Below are positions 15,301 through 24,117 of a DNA stretch of 32,582 nt, piece by piece. The stretch lies in assembly GCA_009781185.1 (NCBI GenBank), contig WQYP01000034.1:1-32582 (forward strand). The letters run 5' to 3'. Below the pieces are notes generated by a model that worked only from the letters and a program-made list of their open reading frames with translations, did no database searches and was not told the DNA's origin. Position 1 is the stretch's first letter; each line of letters starts with the position of its first letter. This DNA comes from Phycisphaerales bacterium. Lineage in GTDB: Bacteria; Planctomycetota; Phycisphaerae; WQYP01. Made by a program: the position numbers and the translations under genes.

Positions 15301-16920
15301 TTAGTAGTCGCCGTGATCGTGGGCGGCGGGCTTCTTGTCGTCCTTCTTCGGCAGTTCGCTGATGACCGCGTCGGTGGTCAGCAGAAGACTGGCGATTGAG
15401 GAGGCGTTTGAGAGAGCGGTGCGTTCGACTTTGGTCGGGACGATGACGCCCATTTTGATCAGGTCGCCGTATTCGTGGGTCAGAGCGTTGTAGCCGAAGT
15501 TCTGTTCCTTCGACTCGATGACGCGCTGGGCAACGATGGAGCCGTCGACGCCGGCGTTTTCGGCGATCTGTTTGATCGGGGCGTACAGGGCTCGCTTGAT
15601 GATGTCGGCGCCGATGCGCTCGTCGCCGTCGAGTTTGAGCTTGTCGATCGAGGCGATGGCGCGGAGGACGCTCACGCCGCCGCCGGGGAGGATGCCTTCT
15701 TCGACCGCAGCACGGCAGGCATGCAGGGCGTCTTCGACACGAGCTTTCTTTTCTTTCATCGCGGCTTCAGTTGCGGCGCCGACTTTGATGATGGCAACGC
15801 CACCGGCGAGCTTCGCAAGACGCTCCTGAAGTTTTTCCTTGTCGTAGTCGCTGGTGGTGCGATCGATTTCGTTTTTGATCTGCTCGATACGGCCCTTGAT
15901 ATCGCTGGTCTTGCCGGCGCCTTCGATGATCGTGGTGGCTTCCTTTTCGACCTTGATTTTCTTGGCGCGGCCGAGGTCTTTGATTTCGAGCGTCTCGAGC
16001 GAGATGCCGAGTTCCTTGAAGACGGCCTTTCCGCCGGTGACGATGGCGATGTCTTCGAGCATCGCTTTGCGACGGTCGCCGAAGCCGGGGGCTTTGACGG
16101 CGACGACCTTGAGGGTGCCACGGAGCTTGTTGACGACGAGCGTTGCGAGGGCTTCGCCTTCGACGTCTTCGGCGATGATCAGGAGTGCTTTGCCGGCCTC
16201 GGCGACCTTGCCGAGAATCGGAAGCAGGTCCTTGATCGAACTGATCTTTTCTTCGTGGATAAGAACGTATGCATCTTCATGGGTGACATCCATCGTCTGG
16301 GGATCGGCAAAGTGCGGGCTGATGTAGCCTTTGTCGAACTGCAAACCTTCGACGAGATCGACGACGGTATCGAGTCCTTTGCCTTCTTCGATGGTGATCA
16401 CGCCATCCTTGCCGACCTTATCCATGGCTTCGGCGATCATTTTGCCGATGGCTTGGTCCTGATTGGCAGAGGACGCGCCGACCTGTTCGATTTGTTTATT
16501 GTCTTTGACGGGTGTGGAAATCTGGCCGAGGTGGGCGAGAACCGCTTCGACGGCCTTGTCAATGCCGCGTTTCAGAAGCGCGGGATTGGCGCCGGCTGTG
16601 ACGTTGCGGAGGCCTTCGTCGAAAATGGCTTCCGCGTAGACGGTGGCGGTGGTGGTGCCGTCGCCGGCGACGGTGGAGGTCTTCGAGGCGACTTCCTTCA
16701 CGAGCTGGGCGCCGAGGTTTTCGTTGGCGTCTTCGAGCTCGATTTCCTTGGCGACGGTGACGCCGTCCTTGGTGACGGTCGGACTGCCGAAGGATTTTTC
16801 GATCACGACGTTGCGGCCGGACGGGCCGAGGGTGATCTTGACGGCCTGAGCGAGGACCTTGACGCCACGACGCATCGCTTCACGGGCATCGGTGTCAAAA
16901 ATAATGGATTTGGCGGGCAT
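15301..16920 (-). CDS. groEL: Chaperonin GroEL
   Basis: 539 residues, the usual length. Forms the double-ring cage that folds proteins with GroES in the cytoplasm. Signatures: [20 protein letters not shown], the ATP-site loop [10 protein letters not shown], the [12 protein letters not shown] segment of the apical domain, and the C-terminal equatorial [16 protein letters not shown]. The tail is histidine-rich (AAHDHGDY) instead of the Gly-Gly-Met repeats of many GroELs. ATG 16920 is preferred (MPAKSIIF), with GGAG six bases upstream; a TTG four codons earlier is in frame but unlikely. It follows groES by 96 bp, a gap that holds an inverted repeat, and a strong terminator follows the stop. I see no CIRCE operator. 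Confidence 0.97.
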   Translation of the reverse strand: MPAKSIIFDTDAREAMRRGVKVLAQAVKITLGPSGRNVVIEKSFGSPTVTKDGVTVAKEIELEDANENLGAQLVKEVASKTSTVAGDGTTTATVYAEAIFDEGLRNVTAGANPALLKRGIDKAVEAVLAHLGQISTPVKDNKQIEQVGASSANQDQAIGKMIAEAMDKVGKDGVITIEEGKGLDTVVDLVEGLQFDKGYISPHFADPQTMDVTHEDAYVLIHEEKISSIKDLLPILGKVAEAGKALLIIAEDVEGEALATLVVNKLRGTLKVVAVKAPGFGDRRKAMLEDIAIVTGGKAVFKELGISLETLEIKDLGRAKKIKVEKEATTIIEGAGKTSDIKGRIEQIKNEIDRTTSDYDKEKLQERLAKLAGGVAIIKVGAATEAAMKEKKARVEDALHACRAAVEEGILPGGGVSVLRAIASIDKLKLDGDERIGADIIKRALYAPIKQIAENAGVDGSIVAQRVIESKEQNFGYNALTHEYGDLIKMGVIVPTKVERTALSNASSIASLLLTTDAVISELPKKDDKKPAAHDHGDY

Positions 16921-16940
16921 GGTTTTCTCCAAGAATTAAT

Positions 16941-17016
16941 AGTGAATTATGAATAGTGAATAGTGAGTTGAGGGCAATAGCGAACGGTGAATTCACCATT
17001 CACTATTCACCACTCT
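16941..17016. repeat. Inverted repeat between groES and groEL
   Basis: GAATAGTGAATAGTGA-type units (16941-16967) face TTCACCATTCACTATTCAC units (16991-17016). The right arm touches the groES stop codon. In the groES-groEL transcript it would form a long hairpin, a possible means of setting unequal expression or RNA stability. Confidence 0.7.
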
Positions 17017-17310
17017 TCATTCAATCACGGCGAGCACTTCGTCTTCGCTGAGGATCAAGAGCTCTTCGTTGTCGACTTTGATTTCCGTACCGGCGTAGGA
17101 GGCGAAGATCACTTCGTCGCCTTTTTTGACCTGGAACTTGGCGCGTTCGCCGGAATCGAGCAGTTTCCCGTCGCCGACGGCGATCACCGTCCCACGTTTG
17201 GGCTTTTCCTTCGCCGCCTCCGGCAAAACAATGCCCGACTTGGTTTTCGATTCCGCTTCCACCCGCTTGAGCAGGATCTTGTCGCCGAGGGGACGAACCT
17301 TTGCAGCCAT
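17017..17310 (-). CDS. groES: Co-chaperonin GroES
   Basis: 97 residues, normal for the family. Caps the GroEL cage. The N-terminus VRPLGDKILLKRVEAES, the mobile loop region KTKSGIVLPEAAKEKP, GTVIAVGDG and the KKGDEVIFASYAGTEIK core are all present. AAGGAG at 17319-17324, eight bases before ATG 17310, fixes the start. It is the first gene of the groESL pair. The region upstream is occupied by a long inverted repeat and no CIRCE sequence is seen, so HrcA control is not supported here. Confidence 0.97.
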   Translation of the reverse strand: MAAKVRPLGDKILLKRVEAESKTKSGIVLPEAAKEKPKRGTVIAVGDGKLLDSGERAKFQVKKGDEVIFASYAGTEIKVDNEELLILSEDEVLAVIE

Positions 17311-17327
17311 TACGTGTACTCCTTATT

Positions 17328-17434
17328 CAAAGTTAAAAGTTACAAAGTTAAAAGTGAAAAAGTCGAAAGCCTAACTTCTGGCTTCAGGCTTCTTTCCTTT
17401 TAACTTTTAACTTTGTCACTTTTAACTTCCTTTA
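17328..17434. repeat. AAAGTTAAAAGT inverted repeat upstream of groES
   Basis: Left arm 17329-17370 (AAAGTTAAAAGT units, then GTCGAAAGCC) and right arm 17384-17433 (GGCTTC ... TTTTAACTTTTAACTTTG) pair over most of their length. The right end overlaps the TAA stop of the receiver-domain gene. It fills the gap before groES and leaves little room for a conventional promoter. Confidence 0.75.
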
Positions 17435-17986
17435 AGTGGGCCATTGGTTCTGGTGGAACCTTCTCAAGGCCCTTGCCATGACTTCCAACATTAAATTCAC
17501 ATCCACCGGTTCGCTCAACACGCTGAACGCGTTGAACTTGAGCGCCTCGTGCAGCAGTTGTTGGCTCTGCTGCGGCGGAGCGATCAGGATCACCGCGGGA
17601 CCGGTTTTGGCTTCCGCGGGGCGGGAGTCGAAGCGAACTTCAATCCGCCTTTGGGTTCGGCCGACTTCCGATTCCTCCTCAACCTTCATTTCGAAACGGA
17701 AGGAAGAAGTCTCCGGTGCCGGGCGACTGAGCGGCTGATCCTGCAGCTTTTGGATCAGGTGCAGGACGTTCATGCCGCTGATCGATGGCAATCGCGAATC
17801 GACCACGGCCAGGTGAATGGGATGGCGTTCAATCAGGTCCACAGCTTGCACACCACTGGTCGCCTCAAAAGTCCGAACGCCTAAGGGACTCAGTAATTGC
17901 TGCAAGGTCTGATACCAAGTCTGGCCTTGCAGAGGGGCATGTTCCTGATGGGTCAGGAGCAGATTAAGCCGTGATTCACCTCCCAT
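17432..17986 (-). CDS. Degenerate receiver-domain (CheY-like) protein
   Basis: 184 residues. Resembles a response-regulator receiver: RLNLLLTHQEH (strand 1), SPLGVRTFEATSGVQAVDLI, HLAVVDSRLPSISGMNVLHLIQKL with Asp63 at the phospho-acceptor position, then GPAVILIAPPQ and NAFSVLSEPVDVNLML. Key changes: the acidic pair after strand 1 is replaced by Thr-His, the strand-4 Ser/Thr is Ala, and the conserved Lys before Pro is Glu (SEPVD). About 45 extra residues, rich in charge, sit between helix 3 and strand 4. It has no output domain. It is probably a pseudo-receiver that acts by protein contact. It lies 121 bp upstream of groES on the same strand, so co-transcription with groESL is possible but unproven. 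Confidence 0.7.
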   Translation of the reverse strand: MGGESRLNLLLTHQEHAPLQGQTWYQTLQQLLSPLGVRTFEATSGVQAVDLIERHPIHLAVVDSRLPSISGMNVLHLIQKLQDQPLSRPAPETSSFRFEMKVEEESEVGRTQRRIEVRFDSRPAEAKTGPAVILIAPPQQSQQLLHEALKFNAFSVLSEPVDVNLMLEVMARALRRFHQNQWPT

Positions 17987-18213
17987 GTTTCACCATGAGG
18001 AGAAGAATGCAAAGGGTGTACCGAGGTTGGCGAGTGCGTGGATGGGCGATTGTAAGTTGCGGGCTTGGCGTTGGTTAAGTTCAGGAGTTGAGGTTGAGGG
18101 TGGCGAGTGCTATCGACTGCCAAATTGAGAAAATTGGAGAGCGACGACTGCCGGTGTGGCAGCAATGGTCCGTGCTCGAATGGCAGGCAAGCCCCCCCCC
18201 TGCATGCCTGCTC

Positions 18214-18238
18214 GAGCGTTGATCGAAGATCAACGCTC
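18214..18238. repeat. Hairpin GAGCGTTGATC/GATCAACGCTC
   Basis: An 11-bp perfect stem with a GAA loop; a near copy is at 23963-23990. It follows a C9 tract (18192-18200). The rest of the 17987-18258 stretch holds no credible gene. Confidence 0.6.
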
Positions 18239-18258
18239 GCCTGCCCCCGCAAAAAATT

Positions 18259-18371
18259 TAGAGCATTTTTCATTTGCCCGTAGCGTTTTGGAGCCCCGCA
18301 TGGCAATGCGGGGCTTTGGCTCTCGCCTCCTGCGCATGTCATCACGCCACGACCACATGAAAAACGCTCTA
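18259..18371. mobile_element. 113-bp MITE, copy 3
   Basis: Starts TAGAGCATTTTTCA and ends TGAAAAACGCTCTA, with the same internal hairpin and the same length as the other two copies. It sits in non-coding DNA between the receiver-domain gene and the PEP-CTERM gene. Confidence 0.88.
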
Positions 18372-18444
18372 GCCGCGAGCCGATAGGCGAGCGATCGATT
18401 GCTCTGTGATATGAACGTCTGCCAAACACGTCCCCCCTCTCAAA

Positions 18445-18469
18445 GCCCGCCGACTCCGTCGGCGCGGGC
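18445..18469. repeat. GC-rich hairpin
   Basis: GCCCGCCGAC and GTCGGCGCGGGC pair around a 3-nt loop with one unpaired base. It is of the same general type as the CCGGCT..AGCCGG hairpins elsewhere. Function unknown. Confidence 0.45.
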
Positions 18470-18514
18470 CGCCGTGCCTTCGATTCCGCCAACATCGCCA
18501 CACACAAAAGAAAA

Positions 18515-18532
18515 GCCCAGGGATCCCTGGGC
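18515..18532 (-). terminator. Terminator of the PEP-CTERM protein gene
   Basis: Perfect 18-bp palindrome GCCCAGGGATCCCTGGGC followed on the minus strand by TTTTCTTTT, 48 nt after the gene's stop codon. Confidence 0.8.
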
Positions 18533-18580
18533 TCCGTTGCGAGTTCACTTTATCATCGCGTCCTTGCCACCGCGGCCTTC

Positions 18581-21500
18581 TTATTTCCGCCGCCTCGCCA
18601 GCAGACCTACCGCCCCGAGCCCCAGCAGCGCCAGACTCGTCGGCTCCGGCACCACCGCAAACTGACCGCCATGATCCACCACCGCCCACACCATGGGATT
18701 GCCCGCATCGTCGATCCCAATGCCCCACGTGCCAAGGCACGAGCTGAGATCATCGCCATTAGCAGTCAGACCCGCCAGGAAATCTTCAAGACTGACAGTC
18801 GTGAAGCTGGTGTTATCGCCGACGTTGGTCCAGATGCCGTTGTCGAGGTAGGCGATGCAGGGGGTATCTCCGGATTTCAACTCGGAGGCGTCGTAGGTCA
18901 TTTCCAGCACGAAGTATTCACCATTGGTACCGGTGATCTGGACCACATCGCTCAAGAGACCGCCGCCGACGCTCGGGAACAGAGGCGTATCACCGTTGGG
19001 ATAAACTTCATTGAATCCCGCATCTGTGGCCCGTGTCCGCCACGACATATCCACGCTTGTCAAACTACTGTTGCTCCAAACGGTCGCCGTGGTACCCAGC
19101 AGGAGCGCTCCATGACCGTCACCGGTCGAAGTGTAGCTGTTCCCGTCGACCATAGAGGAAGCTTTATTGTAGCCCCCTACTCCCGAAGCAACGAAATTGC
19201 AAGTCTGAGGGTCGCCGAAAGTTTTGCCATCGCCGCTGCTACCGTAGGTCATGCCGCCGGGGCCGGGGCCGGCCAAGTCGAACGAGAGAACGATCTGTCC
19301 ACCTTTATCATCAATGCTGTAGGTCGACCCGCTCGGCAGACTGTCAAAACCGCTGCCCAGCCGAATCGTTCCAGCGGTGATCGCATCCCCAACAGTGGCA
19401 TTAGTGATTGGTGTAAAGGTGTTGACGAGGCTGCTATAAGAAAACAGCACGTAGTCCGTCCCCGAGGTAATCGCGGATGTGCCTGGCACGTAATTGAGGA
19501 CCACGTAAGCGTAGTTGGCGGTACCGTTGGGGAGGTTCAGTGCGCCGCCCACGGTGATCGAATCGCTGGAACTCGCATCGAACGTGTAATTTAGCCCCAC
19601 ATTGCTTGTGGCATTGCCAATATTCAATGTCAAGTTCCCGTTGACGGTCAGGGTTCCGATGACCGCGGACCCCGGCGACAGGAACGAGCCCGTAGCCGCA
19701 GTCACATTACCGGTGACAGTCCCGAACCCGCCGAGCGTCTTGCCGCTGCCCAATGTCAATGTCCCGTTGGTCGTGCCGTTGACATCGAACACTGCCGACG
19801 CGTGACCAATGGTATCGCCAACCGTGATCGTCGTCGTATTCGTGAGAGCACCGGTGAGTACCAGCGTACCGGCCTGAATGGTCGTCGTGCCGGAGTAGGT
19901 GTTACTGCCGCCCAGCGTCAAGGTGCCTGCACCCGTCTTGATGAGCGAGCCATTGGTACCGGAGATGACACCCTTGTAGAGAAGATTGGAAGCGACCTCG
20001 AAGGTGCCGCTGTAGCCGTTGCCCAGAACAATGCTGCGGGTGGAACTGATTTCGATGCCACTGGCCACCAGCGTGCCGTTGTTGAAGGTCAACTTGGTGG
20101 CAGCCGTACCCGGCACCGCACCCAGTTGCAAATCATCCGATATCTTCAGCGTGCCACCACCGCTGATGGTCATGGTGTTGGTATAGGCCGCATTGGCCAC
20201 CGTGAGCACGAGCGTGCCGCCGCTGACGGTCGTCGTGCCGGTATAGGTGTTCAAGCCGCCCAGGACCAGCGTGCCGGCCCCAGCCTTGGCGAGGTTGCCG
20301 CCGCCGTTGATAACACCGTTATAGGTCAAGGTCTTGGTGTCGTCCACGCTAATGGTACCGGTGGCCGTGATATTAATGCCGCGATTGGCATTGAGTGTGA
20401 ATGTATCAAGAGCCCGCAGGCCGCCGTTGTTCAATGTGATCTGGTTGGACATCACAGAACCGGGTGTAGCCCCTAGAGCGGCATTGTCGTTGACCGCGAG
20501 GTAACCGCTACCAGTGGCGCTGAAGATTGGAGTAATGTTGGAGGTCGTGGTGCTGTTGAATTGATTCGTCCCGGTAAGTGCCAGGGTTGCACTGCTAATG
20601 CTCACCGTGGTATTCGAAAGCGTCAGATTCAGATTGCCGCTGAGCGTATAGGTGCCGCTTCCGTTGTTAGCCGTGAGCTGATTGATTTTCAAGGTCTGAT
20701 CGCCGGTGAGATTGACGTTGCCATTGCCTTGGAATTGGATGTTGGGAGTAGTGGTGCCATTGGTGAGCGTGCCGCCCCAGGTGAAGGAGTCCCCCGCATT
20801 ACCGCCAACGAAAGTGACGGTGCCTGTCGTGTTGATGGTAATGCCGCGATTGGCGCTCATGGTGACGGCTCCGGAGCCGGCATAGGCGCCGATGGAGGTG
20901 GCGCCGTTATTACCTGCCGCCAACGTGAGATTGGCTGAGTCTGCCGTGGCGGGAATGGCGCCCAGGGGACCGGTGCCCGCGGTTTCGTTGTCGCTGCCGC
21001 TCAGACGCAGGGTTCCCCAAAGCATGGTTTTGCCGGAATAGGAACTGCTCGTGCCGCCGAGAACCACCGTACCGGCCTGGCCACCGGTGGCCGCGTCAAT
21101 CGTGAGTGTACCAGGTGCGCCGGGGGTGTCATCTATGGCGGGGATGTCGTCTCTGATCGTTCCATTATAGATGAGGGTATTATTGTTCGTCGCGACGAGC
21201 AAGCCGCCGACGCCAGTACTCCCCGTATTGTTGCCCAGGCCGCCAAAGCCCAAGGTGATGCCGCGATTGGCGTTGATCGTCGCGGTGTTGTTAGTGGTAC
21301 CGGGGTTATAGTAAAGGCAGGCGCCGGGACCGAGCAACCGAATATTGGCGTCACCGCTGGCGGCATTCGCCGGCACAATCCCAAATATGCCCGTATCGCC
21401 GCCGCTCACGCCATCGCTGACGCCGAACGAAAGCCCGGTAAAACCATTGTTGTTCGAGGTCGGCGCCTCAATGACAATACCGCCCGAGAACGAGTTCGCG

Positions 21501-23575
21501 GTGTTGGTCAGATATACGCTGGCGTTGCCCTTGTTGGCGATCCTCAGCACGTTGCCGCTGGTGTTGTCGACGATGCGGCTCGCAATGACGAAGTTGGGGT
21601 TCCCGGGCGTGAAAGTACCAGCCGTCCCTGAATCGGTACCCAGGGTGATGGTGCGGCTCTGGTAAATGAGGTTGCCTTCGCCGTCTTTGCTGCCGTCGGT
21701 GAAATCGCCGATGGTCGCGCCGTCGCCGATCATCGTACCGGCAACGTTGATCCGTGTGGCATAGCCCAAGGCGGCATTCGAGCTGATGCTCAACGTGGCG
21801 CCCGCGGCAACGTTGATATCACCCGAAAACGCATTGACCCCCGTGAACGTCTGGGTTCCAGAGCCGGTCAGCTTGATGGCCAGCTTGTTCGTTGGGCCGT
21901 CGGAGAGGGTACCGTTAAAGGTATTATTGTTGGTCGCGCTGAAAGTGAGCGTGACGTCCTGCGAGCCGTTGTTGGTGACGGTGCCGGAACCTGTCAAGCC
22001 ATTGGTAATGGTGTAGGACTGGCCATTGAAGTCCAAAGTCCCTTCGGCAACGGAGATTCTGCCGGTGAGACCGGACAGGTCGCCACTGATCCGCAACGTC
22101 CCGCTGCCGCCCTTGGTCAGGCCGGCGGTACCGGTGATATCGCTTCCGACGCTCAGATCGGCAAAAGTCTGGAAGATCGCTTCGACGCCGGCAAACTTAA
22201 GTGTCCCGCCGGTGATAATGTTGGGGGTGCTGCCAGCGCTCAGAACGCCGCCGCTGACGATGGTCAGGTCCTCAAGAGCGAGGGTGCTGCCGTCGTTGAT
22301 GGTTAGAGAATTGATGCGGCTGGTGCCCGTGGAAGAGATCGGAGCCGGAGAACTGATGTAGATGTTGTTGGCGTTGCCGGACGCAATCGTGGTAACGGCG
22401 TTGGTGACGTATTCCGACGAATCCAGTGCGCGAATGCCAGTCGTCGCGTCGTAGGTGGCGAAACTCTGGCCATCAACCGTGGCATAGGGCATGATGCGAA
22501 TCAAGGAGTTGCCGGCGGTGGTACTGTTGCTGCCAGTATGTGTGGGGGCAGTGGTGAAAAGGACTGTGCCATCGGTGCCGATGCCAAAGTCAATTACCGA
22601 ACTTGGGTTGCGCGTGAGGCTGGCGAAGGCGATGGTCGAACTCTCGCCGGAAGCGGGCGTTATCGTGAGGTGTGCTGCAGCACCAGTGTTCGCATTGTTC
22701 GCATTCTGACCCACCGTGAGGGCACCGGTGCCGAATGTATTCAATGTGCTATCGCCGATTCCAACAACATTAAATTGAGAGATTCCGTACAGGGTAATGT
22801 TGCCGGTACGGGTGGTATTTGTGGTGTCCGATGTCTTGAATACAAAAGCACCGCCGTTATTCACCGTGATGGCTGTGGTGAGGCTGCCGTTGACGCCAAT
22901 CTCAAAGGTTCCGCCATTGTTCACCGAGACGGCGCTGGCGATACTACCGGTCAGCCTAAGCACACCGGCATTGACATTGGTCGCGCCTGTGTAGGTGCTG
23001 GCTCCACCCAGAACAAGCGTTCCGTCACCGACTTTGGTCAAAGACATCGCCTGACCACCGCTCGCGCTCGTGTTGGCAATCACGGAGTTGACGGTACCGG
23101 TAACGCCCACATCGGTCGTAACAGTCAGCGTGCGAGCCGCTGCCGCTGATGTCCGTATGAAGCCACCATTAATCACCCAGCCATCGGTCATGAAGTTCAA
23201 ACCGCTTAAGTCGGCATCACCAGCAAGATTGATGGCGCCAGGAGTGCCCGAACTCGAATCGAATATCGCCGTGTGGGGAGCACCAGTTGTGTTGTTCCAT
23301 GCGACATCGCCAGAACCGGTAGTCCAATTCGCATCACCGTTCCAATTGGTAGTGCTGGCCCCGCCTGTCCAAGTGTAAATCGCCGCCGACGCCGTCTGCA
23401 GCGACATCGCCGCCGCGATCGCCGCCATGCTCAGCACGCCGTACTTCCTGAACAACCGCCCGCCAATTCCTCTAAAATTACCTGGCTTGCCCCCCCCCCC
23501 CATCTTAACATTCGCTTCCTGAATTTCACGAACTTCGCGAACCAACCGACCGCCGAGGATTTTGTGACTGGCCAT
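18581..23575 (-). CDS. Giant PEP-CTERM protein with autotransporter-type beta-strand repeats
   Basis: 1664 residues. The signal region MAAIAAAMSLQTASA is followed by a long array of serine, threonine, asparagine and glycine-rich beta repeats of the PATR/TIGR02601 kind, such as GDGTLVLGGASTYTGATN, GAGTLVLGGLNTYTGTTT and GAGTLTLGGSNTYSGTTT, expected to form a beta-helix. A ~230-residue C-terminal domain follows. The end is a PEP-CTERM anchor (VPEPTSLALLGLG, hydrophobic helix, ARRRK), the signal for exosortase sorting to the cell surface. No autotransporter barrel is present. The start is put at ATG 23575 because GGAG stands nine bases before it; the frame continues to a GTG at 23608. A G12 tract (23490-23501 on this strand) lies at about codons 25-28, before the signal core. 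A terminator follows the gene. Likely a surface adhesin or structural protein; the ligand is unknown. Confidence 0.88.
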   Translation of the reverse strand: MASHKILGGRLVREVREIQEANVKMGGGGKPGNFRGIGGRLFRKYGVLSMAAIAAAMSLQTASAAIYTWTGGASTTNWNGDANWTTGSGDVAWNNTTGAPHTAIFDSSSGTPGAINLAGDADLSGLNFMTDGWVINGGFIRTSAAAARTLTVTTDVGVTGTVNSVIANTSASGGQAMSLTKVGDGTLVLGGASTYTGATNVNAGVLRLTGSIASAVSVNNGGTFEIGVNGSLTTAITVNNGGAFVFKTSDTTNTTRTGNITLYGISQFNVVGIGDSTLNTFGTGALTVGQNANNANTGAAAHLTITPASGESSTIAFASLTRNPSSVIDFGIGTDGTVLFTTAPTHTGSNSTTAGNSLIRIMPYATVDGQSFATYDATTGIRALDSSEYVTNAVTTIASGNANNIYISSPAPISSTGTSRINSLTINDGSTLALEDLTIVSGGVLSAGSTPNIITGGTLKFAGVEAIFQTFADLSVGSDITGTAGLTKGGSGTLRISGDLSGLTGRISVAEGTLDFNGQSYTITNGLTGSGTVTNNGSQDVTLTFSATNNNTFNGTLSDGPTNKLAIKLTGSGTQTFTGVNAFSGDINVAAGATLSISSNAALGYATRINVAGTMIGDGATIGDFTDGSKDGEGNLIYQSRTITLGTDSGTAGTFTPGNPNFVIASRIVDNTSGNVLRIANKGNASVYLTNTANSFSGGIVIEAPTSNNNGFTGLSFGVSDGVSGGDTGIFGIVPANAASGDANIRLLGPGACLYYNPGTTNNTATINANRGITLGFGGLGNNTGSTGVGGLLVATNNNTLIYNGTIRDDIPAIDDTPGAPGTLTIDAATGGQAGTVVLGGTSSSYSGKTMLWGTLRLSGSDNETAGTGPLGAIPATADSANLTLAAGNNGATSIGAYAGSGAVTMSANRGITINTTGTVTFVGGNAGDSFTWGGTLTNGTTTPNIQFQGNGNVNLTGDQTLKINQLTANNGSGTYTLSGNLNLTLSNTTVSISSATLALTGTNQFNSTTTSNITPIFSATGSGYLAVNDNAALGATPGSVMSNQITLNNGGLRALDTFTLNANRGINITATGTISVDDTKTLTYNGVINGGGNLAKAGAGTLVLGGLNTYTGTTTVSGGTLVLTVANAAYTNTMTISGGGTLKISDDLQLGAVPGTAATKLTFNNGTLVASGIEISSTRSIVLGNGYSGTFEVASNLLYKGVISGTNGSLIKTGAGTLTLGGSNTYSGTTTIQAGTLVLTGALTNTTTITVGDTIGHASAVFDVNGTTNGTLTLGSGKTLGGFGTVTGNVTAATGSFLSPGSAVIGTLTVNGNLTLNIGNATSNVGLNYTFDASSSDSITVGGALNLPNGTANYAYVVLNYVPGTSAITSGTDYVLFSYSSLVNTFTPITNATVGDAITAGTIRLGSGFDSLPSGSTYSIDDKGGQIVLSFDLAGPGPGGMTYGSSGDGKTFGDPQTCNFVASGVGGYNKASSMVDGNSYTSTGDGHGALLLGTTATVWSNSSLTSVDMSWRTRATDAGFNEVYPNGDTPLFPSVGGGLLSDVVQITGTNGEYFVLEMTYDASELKSGDTPCIAYLDNGIWTNVGDNTSFTTVSLEDFLAGLTANGDDLSSCLGTWGIGIDDAGNPMVWAVVDHGGQFAVVPEPTSLALLGLGAVGLLARRRK

Positions 23576-23584
23576 TTTCACGAT

Positions 23585-23588
23585 CTCC
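23585..23588 (-). promoter_or_regulatory. Ribosome binding site of the PEP-CTERM gene
   Basis: GGAG on the minus strand, nine bases before ATG 23575. It decides between this start and the GTG at 23608, which has no such site. Confidence 0.5.
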
Positions 23589-23619
23589 ACCAAAGAAAGG
23601 ACTCTCACTCACTATTTCA

Positions 23620-23637
23620 GCTTCCCGACCGGGAAGC
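23620..23637. repeat. Hairpin in the leader of the PEP-CTERM gene
   Basis: GCTTCCC/GGGAAGC with a 4-nt loop, 45 bp upstream of the start codon. It could be a leader structure. The remainder of the 23640-24117 gap holds two further hairpins (next entries) and no gene. Confidence 0.5.
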
Positions 23638-23913
23638 AAAAAACACGAAGGGAACGACAACAACGCCCAAAAACACGCCACTTCAGCGCATCTCGGACTT
23701 TGCTCTCATTCCCTCTTTTGTCTCAAGGTCACTTTTTTCAACGTCCCGAACTCAGCTCATTCTGAATGTGCGAAATGCCGCAATAAAGCGTTTGGACCAA
23801 CTGACGGGGACCCTCTGACCTCATCTGCAATCTACCACCACTCTTGGGAAATGCAAATAAAAACTACAATAATTCGCATTAAGGGAGGCGCGTGACGTAA
23901 AACGCTCGTAGCG

Positions 23914-23930
23914 ACCCCGCTTTGCGGGGT
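23914..23930. repeat. Hairpin ACCCCGC/GCGGGGT
   Basis: A 7-bp perfect stem with a TTT loop in the divergent gap between the PEP-CTERM gene and the oxidoreductase gene. Confidence 0.5.
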
Positions 23931-23962
23931 GGCGATGGCGGAAGATTCTTCCCCGCAAAAGT

Positions 23963-23990
23963 TGAGCCGTTGATCGAAAATCAACGCTCA
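23963..23990. repeat. Hairpin TGAGC..GTTGAT/ATCAACGCTCA
   Basis: A near copy of the hairpin at 18214-18238, with one unpaired base in the left arm. The two copies bracket the PEP-CTERM gene, one outside each end. Confidence 0.5.
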
Positions 23991-24117
23991 TTCCTAATAA
24001 CTAATACGCTAATATGCTAACATGCTATCCCCTTGACGAATCCCCCCGAATCACTAATAACTACAGCTCGTGTTACCCTAAAAATCAAAAATCAAAAATC
24101 TCACAAAGGAGCCCCCC

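Noticed and set aside
15475..16956. 493-residue open frame opposite groEL
   Set aside because: Antisense to groEL, Asp/Gly/Phe-rich, with no recognisable domain.
17311..17431. CIRCE operator before groES
   Set aside because: No TTAGCACTC-N9-GAGTGCTAA or close match; the region is a different inverted repeat.
17953..18507. 184-residue minus-strand frame
   Set aside because: Runs through a MITE copy and a hairpin; the peptide is repeat-derived.
18671..20938. Several long plus-strand frames opposite the PEP-CTERM gene
   Set aside because: All are antisense to well-formed beta repeats; none has a ribosome binding site or a family signature.
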